Source: Reticulitermes lucifugus (taxonomy: Eukaryota > Arthropoda > Insecta > Blattodea > Rhinotermitidae). Taken from it: 20,919 nucleotides of DNA. A model generated the notes under the pieces. The model saw nothing but the letters and a program-made list of their open reading frames with translations. It was not told where the DNA came from and searched no databases. The stretch lies in NCBI GenBank assembly GCA_026260175.1, contig JAKCWW010006859.1, forward strand, positions 10,096-31,014, written 5' to 3'. Below are positions 10,570 to 18,434 of the stretch, piece after piece; position 1 is the stretch's first letter; the number at the start of each line of letters is the position of its first letter. The position numbers and the translations under genes were made by a program.

Positions 10570-10781
10570 ATAAAATATTCCCGGGCTAGCATCCGCGTCA
10601 GGTGTTTGAGTGGCGAGTAAACCAACGTTTCGAGGACCATCTCTGTCCTCGTCATCAGGGAACTGACGACCTCCGAAATCTGTCCGCGTCATGATATATC
10701 TGGTGGTGAGACAAGAGGGTTGGTGGGCGGAGTCAAGTACTCCTCTGCTCGGTCCTGCTCTTACGTTCATTAAAATGTTGG
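10567..10781 (-). mobile_element. Retroelement 3' region carrying a hammerhead-like motif
   Basis: The minus strand runs from about 10781 to 10567 and ends in a trinucleotide tail (10511-10569), the look of a retroelement 3' terminus. One frame is open over the region, but I regard it as non-coding. It contains the hammerhead-like motif at 10618-10664. Its 5' part (10700-10781) is repeated in inverted orientation at 10809-10890. Confidence 0.55.
10618..10664 (-). ncRNA. Hammerhead-like motif in retroelement (partly decayed)
   Basis: The minus strand reads CTGATGA (10658-10652), one C, then a perfect 6-bp stem II GAGGAC/GTCCTC with a 7-base loop, then GAAA (10631-10628) and the palindrome-like CGTT. 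Only two base pairs of stem I (CC/GG) are visible, so activity is doubtful. Core order fits a type I hammerhead with a minimal stem III. Confidence 0.5.
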
Positions 10782-10808
10782 TTATGCTGATTGTAGGTCA
10801 GCTACAGG

Positions 10809-10890
10809 CAAAGTGTTAATGAAGGTAAGACCACGGCCGAGCAGAGCAGTATTTGACTCCGCCCATCAACCATCTTCTTTCGTCACCAGC
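10809..10890 (+). repeat. Inverted partner of 10700-10781
   Basis: The reverse complement matches 10700-10781 at roughly 85% by eye, including TGGGCGGAGTCAA, CTCTGCTCGG, TCTTAC and TTCATTAA. The spacer is 27 bp. The two copies are head to head, so this is either a second element copy or a fold-back structure. Confidence 0.7.
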
Positions 10891-11404
10891 TCGTATCTCT
10901 ACACGTTATTGGTAGATTGACAATAGCCTCGAAAAACCTCATAATATCGACGTGCCGCTATAGATTCAAACGTTCACCGCCCTCATAGAAGTCAGAGTCG
11001 TTACTGCTGAAGAGATACATCTGCAGCCATGATTTGTGGTAATGCCAAATGTGGCACAGACCTAATATTATGGAAGACTCAGAAAAAGGCAAGTATTGTT
11101 TGAACGAGCCGAGGCGGCCTCGTCGTTGACTGAAGTCACTACATGCAATCGCAAAGTTGACAGATATACCGGCTCTTTATCCAGAGGAATGTTTTTAGCC
11201 TGCATTTCTCTCGAGTATGTTACAACTTCAGTATGCTACGTACACAGCATTATTTTACTTTCCCCAGTTTCGTAACTTACTGCCAGTGTAAGTCACTCAT
11301 TGTCATTAAAATAGAAAGACAAATAAAATTACATTATATGATGAGATTCTTAGCACGGACGTGAACGAGATTGGAAATGTACGTTTAAGTAATAACGAAG
11401 TGGC
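10891..11404. other. No gene seen
   Basis: Intergenic sequence between the head-to-head repeat pair and the retroposon copy at 11405. Confidence 0.5.
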
Positions 11405-11600
11405 TAACTCCCTGGACTGGAGTACTTCTAGGTAATCGTTCCTTGGGTACTCAGGTAATTCACCCTCATATTATGGAACTCGAAGGTTCATTGCTGTTTT
11501 CACAAGAACCAGCGACTTTTCTCCATCTTGAGCCAGCTCAATCCAGTCCGTCATCACATTACATTTAAGATCCATTTTATTGTTATCCTTGTGTGCTGTA
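11405..11600 (+). mobile_element. Diverged copy of the retroposon family
   Basis: Matches 1524-1640 in blocks: AACTCC.TGGA..AG.GT, TTATGGAACTCGAAGGTTCA and CACAAGAACC. It continues past the end of that copy through GAGCCAGCTCAATCCAGTCC and AAGATCCATTTTATTGTTATCC. Small indels interrupt every frame. Boundaries are approximate. Confidence 0.6.
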
Positions 11601-11717
11601 CTGGTATTTATAAAATAAAGAATATTTCATTGAAAACTTTTACACACACGGAAACTGAAGATTTTGAAGAAATAAATGCATAGCAAGATAGGCAATGTAC
11701 ATGTAACATATCATTCC

Positions 11718-12019
11718 GGCGCGTTCGCATAATGTTTATACCTCCTCGGCTATTCTAACATTCTGATTTCATTTCACGCGAAGACAGCGCTTTTATGGCG
11801 ACTTAATGTCGCCGGCAATATTAAAACCTACTTCAGTCTTCATGTAAACTGCCCCACACTTTGGCCGATTTTAAACAAATTTGGAGGTTCTTGACACGCT
11901 TTCATAAGTACCCAATATAAACTTTCACGGAAGTCTGTTCATACATGCGGAAAGACGGAAAGACAGATCAACGAACATAAAGAAGCGAATAGGTCTATTC
12001 GTGACTATGCGAACGCGCC
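11718..12019 (-). mobile_element. Inverted-repeat element copy B (302 bp)
   Basis: Perfect 14-bp terminal inverted repeats GGCGCGTTCGCATA at 11718-11731 and 12006-12019. The interior matches the reverse complement of 7175-7547. It has no transposase-like frame, so it is a non-autonomous DNA element (MITE-like) of unknown superfamily. No convincing target duplication was seen. Confidence 0.7.
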
Positions 12020-12828
12020 TAAAAATGGCTCATTTTGTAGAAGGTTTCAGACTTTCACGGTGTATCAGTGCTAATGTGGAAGCTGTTTCTGGATGACGAC
12101 ACTGTGTGGAATTATGGCGTCTTCCCGACGTTTTGGAAATGTTTACATTACCATTTTTAAAGCGAAGTGAGCAGTGAGTACGGTGAATTAGATACTTAAT
12201 TCGGATGCGGGATTGAGGAAGTTCCTACTTACTTCTGGTGGTTACATCTCTTGGGAAGTTGGAATTTGGAGAAAATTAAATGAGACGATAAGGTGTATTG
12301 GTAAGATTTCATTATGAATGTGCTATACACTTTGTTTCTGCTACAAAACTGTCAGTTATACACGTCACTTTTATTTACAATGAAACGTGCACTATACGAC
12401 AGAGTCTTGATCGCAGGTACGCTTTTTGTAAGTTTATCCTCAACAAACATTGCAGTCGGTAATTACTGAAGTTTAAATCCGTCTTACCTATTGTTAAATT
12501 ACAACTTTCTTTACTGATCGCATTACGGGTATGCAAAGTGACAGCGGACCGTGAACATAAGCAAGACGCTGTCGTGTTCGTAAGGTATTGTACATTACAT
12601 TACAACTGCAATTAGGGTCGTGTAGGGGGGTTGGTGAAGACTCTCGACAGCTCTGCGAATTGCCGGTGCTGTACCTTCCTGTGGGCGGGTTTGCAAACTA
12701 GAAAGCGAACCTTCCGTAACGTCAACTGAGAGTCTGAGTAGCGAGTGCCGCAGAGCTGAAAAAAGGATTGCATGGCACAGGCAAGAAATAGGGTCTCTGA
12801 ATGTGTGGGTCATATCCAGGCATCTAGG
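12020..12828. other. No gene seen; GC-richer part at 12600-12780
   Basis: 12600-12780 is less AT-rich than its flanks and lies directly upstream of the LINE fold-back. It may be an undetected repeat. The 78-codon minus frame there is not convincing. Confidence 0.5.
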
Positions 12829-12982
12829 CATTCATTGCGTAGTCTGTCTTGCCTCTTCCCAGGCGAGTTCTCCAGAGAGCGCGATCTGGAAATTGAAAGA
12901 GGAAGCACTAGATCGCACCCTATGGAGAACTGGCTTTGGAAGAGGCTACGGACCTGTCGTAAGACAGACTACAGAATGAATG
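12829..12982. repeat. Fold-back inverted repeat of the LINE 3' end
   Basis: 12829-12887 is a diverged reverse complement of 12910-12982: CATTCATT, GTAGTCTGTCTT, CCTCTTCC, AGTTCTCCA and GCGATCT all recur in inverse order. The left arm lacks about 14 bases. The loop is 22 bases (12888-12909), so a long imperfect hairpin can form. Confidence 0.75.
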
Positions 12983-13003
12983 AATGAATGAATGAATAAA
13001 TGA
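12888..13003 (+). mobile_element. 3' end of the same LINE, copy B
   Basis: The plus strand encodes WKLKEEALDRTLWR, then FGRGYGPVVRQTTE and TGA at 12976-12978. It shares long identical blocks with copy A, for example GGAAGAGGCTACGGACCTG, then TCGTAAGACAGA. It ends in a (GAAT)n tail to about 13003. Upstream it abuts an inverted copy of itself (12829-12887). Confidence 0.75.
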
Positions 13004-13490
13004 AAATTAGTTGTTGATGTACTTGTTTATTAGAACGAATATATTTCTGCCTATGGCCCTTAAGTCATAAAAGGTTGACGTAGAGTGTTTTTACGCAAAG
13101 TATTCTTCCTGTTCAGAATCAATTAATCTCTTGTGTGACTTAACTAATTAGCATTACTCAGCAAGCTGACTTTACCGTATTTATATTTGACTAAAATATA
13201 AGATACCGAAAAGAAGCTGAGGTTTGCACCGGAGAATGTTCAAGAAGTAAAAGCACCTCCTGCCAAGAGCGAGGATGAAGTATAGAAAGTCGTGTCTGGA
13301 TTGATTTGAAGATAAACAACGAACTTACGTCATCCTATTTCATCGCCCTCGTGACTGGATGCAAGTCGTCAGTCTCGAAGGGACGACGAAGTAATTTTAG
13401 ATTTAATTTTTTACTCCTAATTTGTACTAAGAACAGAACTTATTATTCACAAACAGGAATACCACAAATGAAATGTAATTAGAAAAACCA
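13004..13490. other. Intergenic, downstream of the cuticular protein gene
   Basis: AT-rich; nothing recognised between the LINE tail and the polyadenylation signal at 13511-13516. Confidence 0.55.
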
Positions 13491-13510
13491 CAGCATTATT
13501 AGTTCAAATT

Positions 13511-13516
13511 TTTATT
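13511..13516 (-). terminator. Polyadenylation signal of the cuticular protein gene
   Basis: AATAAA on the minus strand, about 290 bases after the stop codon. The 3' end would fall near 13490. No earlier AATAAA was seen between the stop and this site; a CATAAA-like hexamer near 13618 is a weaker alternative. Confidence 0.6.
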
Positions 13517-13807
13517 GTTTTCAACGAAGTGTGTAGAGGGAAGCATAAATATGATACGAAGATGAAATGCAGTAATGTACAGCTGTGTCTATGTAACAAA
13601 ATTGTAAAGAAAAGTTTATGGAAACACCGAATAGTAAGTGGGCCTAGTCATAGCTCTTGGTTGACTGGCATGCGAAATCGTATGTGAGATGTGTTTGATG
13701 GGGCGCATGCATCCATTCTTAAACACTTGGCTGCCCTGTGATGAAGTAGATGTGTGGAGTCCGTCATGCAGGCACACGTCACAATATCTGACTGTACCCG
13801 GAGGGAG

Positions 13808-14086
13808 TTAGATGAAGCCAGCGGCACCACCAGCACCTGCACCATGAAAGGTGATCTGAGGCTTGGCGTATCCTCCTGCAGTCTTTACGACAGCGCTGAA
13901 ACCGTTGTGTTTATCAGCGGTGTATTCAACAACACGGGTGGCTCCGTCGGGCTGAACCAGGCTGTAGGAGCCCTTGACCACGTCGCCGTCACGGGACTCC
14001 CACTGGCTCTTAACGTCACCAGTGTGCGGGTCGTGAACGGCGTAGTTGAATTTATAGTGCGCAGGCCCCTGATCAACAAAAGCACG
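13808..14086 (-). CDS. Cuticular protein exon 3 (RR-2 domain)
   Basis: Ninety-two codons plus TAA (13810-13808). It carries the whole RR-2 domain and the Gly/Ala-rich tail. Two acceptors are in frame: ACAG before 14086 (exon starts [13 protein letters not shown]) and ATCAG before 14068 (starts GPAHYKF). I chose the upstream one because the extra residues read like a normal linker, but the choice shifts only six residues and cannot be settled by eye. GC content and codon use are clearly higher in GC than the flanks. A long antisense frame over this exon is a shadow. Confidence 0.93.
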   Translation of the reverse strand, partial: RAFVDQGPAHYKFNYAVHDPHTGDVKSQWESRDGDVVKGSYSLVQPDGATRVVEYTADKHNGFSAVVKTAGGYAKPQITFHGAGAGGAAGFI

Positions 14087-17000
14087 CTGTATAAGTAACT
14101 GATTTCATCAGTCATTGGCAAGTTAATGCTGCAGCTAGTCGGGAGATATACCCTAAAGGGTACATAAACACCTAGCAACAGTTTTTGGACCAGAAGAATA
14201 ACATACGTAACCTTACACAATAAACGTATTTCTGTTTTACATCTCTTACCTTCAGTTTCTTAGACTAAAAATTTGTATACATTTATAATATCTCCCATTC
14301 TGAAAAAGGAAGCTTTTACCATGCATGACGTCTTCACCTGAAGACATAATAATTATGTAGCTGCTAGATCGACATTGTTGAAACAACATTGTAGAAATTA
14401 GTGAGGTAAGTTGCTGTGTTAGGTAAATTAATTTATTTTAAATTATCTAATTCTGACTTCAGGATATAACGATTTGACACGCCAGTTTCTGTACGTTTTT
14501 TACATAGATATACGCATTTATGTACTCTAGATTCTTCTAGTAGCTAAAATATTATATGTATGAGATTTCGTGCCTAAAAGTTGACCTATATCTGACACAG
14601 AGTGGCCATACTTATACCAAAATATATATTATTGTGTAAAACGTTTAGGGAGCAACAGTCATGCCAATCATCAGTCATTTCTCACTTGATCATTCAGCTC
14701 CTTTTTGCTGCTGATTTGAAAACATTACATCGTTTAAAATTAAGAACCTTAAAAGAGATTTCTTTGTGCCAGTCTACTTTAATAGGGGATGTCCTCAGCA
14801 GCAGGTACTACGTATTCAACTGCAAAATAAATTGCCTTCTATTTTGACACACTGAATTTCTTTGAATGGCCGGCTGAGTAGGACTTCTGCTTCATATTCG
14901 AGGTACACCATTTCAGTTCCCTCTCCGCAAATCGCCTGTACTGACATGCGTTTTATGTTATTCCTCAGTCTCTACAGGTAGCTGTAGGGATGGTACATTA
15001 AATCAGGCAACGACTGCGTTTTCATTTTTCTTTCCTGCTTATTATTCGCTATCGTATTATCATTCGACACCGCATGAAATCATCAACTTTGAGCATTGTT
15101 TTATAAACCGAGAATAAATGTAAGTTCACAGTACTGCTATTGGACTAAACGTTGTAATGATTTACAAAGAGGAACACAAAGTAGAAAGTAGATAAACAAG
15201 AGTATTGAAAATGCTTAAGTGTACACAAATTATGCTCATACAATTCGTTGAGTTTTTCGTGCCGAATTGCACAGCTTTTCAATTACTATGTGTACATTTC
15301 GCATTCATTTGGCAGTGACTTATTGTACATTTACACAATTTAGGGTAAGGCTAAAGTAATTGTGTTGTCATGGCACCTTCTGGCAAGTCACTGACGTATA
15401 ATGTACAGTTCGAACCGGTTCTGCAGTCAGGGCTGTGAAGTGTTTTGTTTTTCTCAGTTTCAATTATAATTTTATAGGCCAACAGCCTTCTTCATGTCCT
15501 GGAACTCATGATTTATAAGATTCACTTCGCTCATAGAATTTTGGAATGAAATTAATTTTTTTAGTAATAATGAATAATGAAGGTTATGCAATTTTCTTTC
15601 TGTTTGAGGACTTCATTTGATTTACATTAAATGAGTTGTCTGCCCATGTTTTACTGACTTTGCTGACAAATAATATATCTGGAAGTTGTAATGTAGTTCC
15701 TAAAGGTCTTTTATCATTGCGTCAGTTTTGCACTAATACATTGTAAATGTAAAACAATTTATTAAATCTTTAGGATTTCTAGTCCGGAAACAGTTTCGGT
15801 TTTTCACCTTAAGAATAAGAGGTCGCAGCATGGTTCCAAACGATATTTTGAGTACAGTACCGTAAAGCATAACAGAATTAAACCAATCCCTATACAGGGC
15901 TGGACAGGCCCTTAGGGCTGCAGGAGATTGAAGCACATGAAAGTGGCAAGGTTTTCAGCCCTAGGCACCGGTTGACCCCAAGTCCATAGTGTGGCCGGAA
16001 GGATTAAGTCAATGAAAAATCCCGCGACCTTCCGGCGTGTAGCGCAGTGCCTCAACCAACTGCGCCACCGCGTTCCCTACATAACAGAATTGCCTGAAGT
16101 TTATTTTTGGTCATGTAAGAAATAATTCCGTACACTTTCCCGAAGTCCAAGCAATGAACTTGTTACCAGAATTTCTGGGAACGGCTGATGATTAATTCTG
16201 AATTGTAAGAGTGTCGGAGACTGAAGTGAATAATTGTGCAATTGGAAATTTATGTATATTCCGCTATGCCCTATCGGCTTTCAGCAGGAACACTGGACTT
16301 GTGTAATGTATAGCGGAGGAATGAAAGCCGTCCAGATGCGTCACAGACCAAAGGTTATGTACAGAGCAAATACCCATTGACTTTTCAAAACAGGCTTTTA
16401 CAATAGCATTTCAGACTGATGTGTTATATTTTCAGTTACTTGAAGTGTGGGAATTTTAGAGATATTCTTTGTACAAAAACTAAAGCTCTGTAAATGCCTG
16501 TGGCGTCATCAGTTTCACTCTTAATTCAGATTTTTTCTCTTACGACTTTCACTTTCTATGCAGTTAACACGTTCGAAACAAATTTCTTTTTCCGCGCTTC
16601 TAACCTCGAGCCTGACCTTCTGGGTCACGAAGCGAATTAGCCATATTTTATCAATTAAATTACAAAGTTTGACTGACATGAAGGGATAAACAACTTACAT
16701 AATGCTCATGCTCGTAGGAGGGCGCTGAAATTGGGTACAATTCGTTGTGAGCATAGCCGGGGTAGGCGTCAACAGCCGCTGCAAGCACCATCGCGGCAAT
16801 GGTGGCTAGTACCTGAAACACACCTCGCATGCTTCCATAATTATTTCTCAGAAACTAACTGCTGTTGTAGGTATGATACTTCACGACATGGCGGTTGGTC
16901 TGTATCTCACTGCAGTTCGTCACCAATGTGAACAAGCTGAAGGCAGAGTCGTCCCAGGATCCATCTGGGGTCGATGCCATGGCCACAAAACGTAACGCAC

Positions 17001-18332
17001 ATGATCTAACCATGCATTTTCAATGAGAGGATACAGTTCAACTTTCACATACTTTTATAATGGAACAGAATTAAAAGTGCGGGTTTGTTATCGTGAAATG
17101 ACGAATTACTTCGAATGTAAGACGCCCTCTAATTTTTAAGACGCACCCCACTTTTAAGAAGAGATTTTCAGGAACAAATTTTACAAACAAATACCTTTCA
17201 CTGCGCCTAAAATTTACTGTTCTTTTTGCGAGGCCACTTGTTCTTCGACGAATATGATATTCTCGAGACTTTCAAAAAGTGAAAAATAATACCTTGAATT
17301 TAAGGGGCACCCTAATTTTCAGTTCACAGAAATATGGGGGAAAAAACGTGCGTCTTAAATTCGAAGTAATACGGTTAATGCATGAAGCGGGGTCCTTTTT
17401 GAGGAGCCGATTGTTGCTTATTCAGTTATTAAATCCACCGCATTCTGTGGAACCAGATAGTTTATTACCCTATTCCTGAGTCAAATTACTACGTAATTCA
17501 CCTTCCCTAAAATATTTTTTTGAATCAATTTTAATATTATACTTCAATTGTGTTTAGGTCTTCCAAGTGGTCTGTTCGCTCCAGGTGCTTCAATCAAAAC
17601 CGTGTAGCACTACATATTTCCAATTATTTTCCACGAATGATAAGTCCATCACAATATCCTCAGTTTAATTAATATGACAATTCTTTACACAAAACTTCAG
17701 GCTTCTCTTCCTGTATAATATAAGGTGGCATTTCTTCATCGGCTAGTAACTCCAAGCACAACATCTGACGCTCCCGCAGCAGTGTTGATAAAGACTCATC
17801 AAGTCTTGTGTTCATTGCTGTTAACTCGTCATCCAGAATTCTTGTATCTTTATCAAGCAGATACCTAACACTGCCATATCTGTGATTGACACCAAGCGTT
17901 GGTACCCCAAGAGTTGTACTTTTTTCTAATTTCGCCTGTATATTCTGCAGATCGATCAGAACCAACATCAACCTCTTCACGTACGCTTGAAATATTGTAA
18001 AATCCTACGTGAGGTTTTGTTTTTCCATGGCGCAACAGCCCCAAGTGGGCCAGGGCCTCCTCATCTAGGCTTCACGATCACACTCAGACACACCACACTC
18101 GGTAGGACTCCTCTGGACGAGTGATCAGCCCGACGCAGAGACCTCTACCTGACAACACACACAACTGACAAAAGACAGCCATCCACGCCCCCGGGGAGTT
18201 TCGAACTCGCAACCCTAGCAAGCGAGCGGCCGTAGACCCACGCGTTAGACCGCGCGGCCACTGGGATCGTCACGAGAACTTGATTGTACAACTTAAACAC
18301 AAAACACATGCACTTACCTGAAAGACTTGCAT
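13808..18332 (-). CDS. RR-2 cuticular protein (chitin_bind_4), three exons
   Basis: Structural protein of the arthropod cuticle. It is secreted by epidermal cells and binds chitin through an extended Rebers-Riddiford domain. The CDS joins 18332-18318, 16812-16699 and 14086-13808 and gives 135 residues; both introns are phase 0 with GT-AG ends. Residues 1-21 form a signal peptide (MQVFQ, then a hydrophobic Ala/Val/Leu core ending V-D-A), so the mature chain probably starts at YPGYAH. Residues about 22-53 are a short His/Tyr/Glu linker. Residues 54-112 are the RR-2 domain: [18 protein letters not shown], then [12 protein letters not shown], then [12 protein letters not shown] and NGFSAVV. The conserved aromatic positions are kept; Ser replaces the usual Asn of NGFNAVV. 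The C-terminal 20 residues are Gly/Ala-rich. Domain and family are clear; the species-level name and the exact exon 3 boundary are not. Confidence 0.93.
14866..14950 (+). mobile_element. Possible tRNA-like SINE head in intron 2
   Basis: The plus strand reads TGGCCGGCTGAGTAGGACTT, similar to a tRNA box A. About 45 bases later comes a weak box B-like TTTCAGTTCCC. This is suggestive only; no body or tail could be delimited. Confidence 0.35.
15890..16078 (-). mobile_element. tRNA-derived SINE in intron 2
   Basis: The minus strand begins near a box A-like TGGCGCAGTTGG (16067-16056), then a degraded box B region (GGTCGCGGGA, about 16030-16021). The body is CT- and GG-rich and ends near AAGGGCCTGTCCAGCCC (about 15910-15894). 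The second half of box B has been replaced by a T-run, so Pol III activity is unlikely. It resembles a SINE common in Blattodea from memory; not searched. Confidence 0.7.
16699..16812 (-). CDS. Cuticular protein exon 2
   Basis: Thirty-eight codons between acceptor TTTCAG (16813 side) and donor GTAAGT (16698 side). It encodes the hydrophobic core of the signal peptide ([13 protein letters not shown]), the likely cleavage site after V-D-A, and a linker rich in Tyr, His and Glu ending EHEHY. Reading is phase 0 at both ends. An in-frame ATG lies just upstream in the intron, at 16830. Confidence 0.9.
17109..17366. mobile_element. 258-bp non-autonomous TA-flanked DNA element (MITE) in intron 1
   Basis: Terminal inverted repeats of 17 bp: CTTCGAATGTAAGACGC at 17109-17125 and its inverse at 17350-17366, differing at one base. 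Both ends are bounded by TA (17107-17108 and 17367-17368), as expected for Tc1/mariner-type target duplication. TTAAGACGC recurs inside the left end as a subterminal repeat. There is no open frame of transposase size, so it would have been moved by another element's transposase. Superfamily is inferred from the TA only. Confidence 0.75.
17522..17640 (+). mobile_element. Fragment of the retroposon family in intron 1
   Basis: ATCAATTTTAATATTATAC corresponds to the AAGATCCATTTTATTGTTATCC end of the 11405-11600 copy. GGTCTTCCAAGTGGTCTGTT matches the reverse complement of about 6160-6185. It lies just downstream, on the antisense side, of the unassigned open frame at 17669. Confidence 0.5.
17669..17985 (-). 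CDS. Unassigned open frame in intron 1, possible terminal exon or retrocopy
   Basis: Open on the minus strand from about 18004 to TAA at 17671-17669. It looks like real protein: well-mixed composition, a Leu-heptad-like stretch suggesting a coiled coil ([14 protein letters not shown], later [16 protein letters not shown] and [12 protein letters not shown]), then an acidic Pro-containing end. The first ATG in frame is at 17968, giving 100 residues. A possible acceptor TTTCAAG before 17985 would make it a last exon. AATAAA lies about 200 bases downstream (17466-17461). I do not recognise the family. It could be a nested gene's final exon, a retrocopy or a transposon fragment. It lies on the same strand as the cuticular gene. 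Confidence 0.4.
18013..18268 (-). mobile_element. tRNA-derived SINE (well preserved) in intron 1
   Basis: On the minus strand a box A-like TGGCCGCGCGGTCTAACGCG (18260-18241) and a box B-like GGTTGCGAGTTCGAAACTC (18214-18196) are spaced as in a tRNA gene with a long variable arm (Ser/Leu type). A body of about 180 bp follows and ends in an A-rich CATGGAAAAACAAAACC tail. This is the layout of a Pol III SINE. It sits only about 49 bp from the exon 1 donor, on the gene's strand. No clear target duplication was seen. Confidence 0.8.
18318..18332 (-). CDS. Cuticular protein exon 1 (coding part)
   Basis: Only five codons, MQVFQ, are coding before the donor CAG|GTAAGT at 18317. An A lies three bases before the ATG, a good insect start context. 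A tiny first coding exon that splits the signal peptide is the usual architecture of insect RR genes. The start is supported by the TATA box and initiator about 70-100 bp upstream and by the in-frame join to exon 2. The 5' UTR would be about 68 bases if transcription starts near 18400. Confidence 0.85.
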
Positions 18333-18396
18333 TTTAAATTTAATATGTATTTGTGTTTTACAAGAGAACTTGTGTGCACTGGAAAGGTTAAACTGC

Positions 18397-18434
18397 GAAT
18401 GACATGCAGTTGCTGTTTCCTATGGACTTATATA
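18397..18434 (-). promoter_or_regulatory. Core promoter of the cuticular protein gene
   Basis: On the minus strand TATATAAG occupies 18434-18427, and an arthropod-type initiator TCATTC occupies 18402-18397 with its A at 18400. The TATA-to-initiator distance of about 32 bp matches insect promoters, and cuticular protein genes commonly have TATA boxes. The start codon follows about 68 bases downstream with no intervening ATG in the expected leader other than noise upstream of the initiator. Confidence 0.72.

Larger units (their letters stand above)
14087..16698 (-). other. Intron 2 of the cuticular protein gene
   Basis: 2612 bp with donor GTAAGT. Contents are a SINE at 15890-16078 and a possible tRNA-like SINE head at 14866-14950. 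The rest (14100-14860, 14960-15880, 16080-16690) is AT-rich sequence in which I see no gene or repeat. Confidence 0.82.
16813..18317 (-). other. Intron 1 of the cuticular protein gene
   Basis: 1505 bp with donor GTAAGT and acceptor TTTCAG. It holds a SINE, an unassigned open frame (17669-17985), part of a dispersed retroposon repeat and a 258-bp inverted-repeat element, each listed separately. Confidence 0.82.

Noticed and set aside
13754..14098. 114-codon plus-strand frame and overlapping 111-codon minus frame in the cuticular protein region
   Set aside because: They are shadows of exon 3, which is in another minus-strand frame and gives a clear RR-2 domain.
18181..18268. Functional Ser/Leu-type tRNA gene on the minus strand
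   Set aside because: A and B boxes are present, but the acceptor stem does not pair and a SINE body follows directly.
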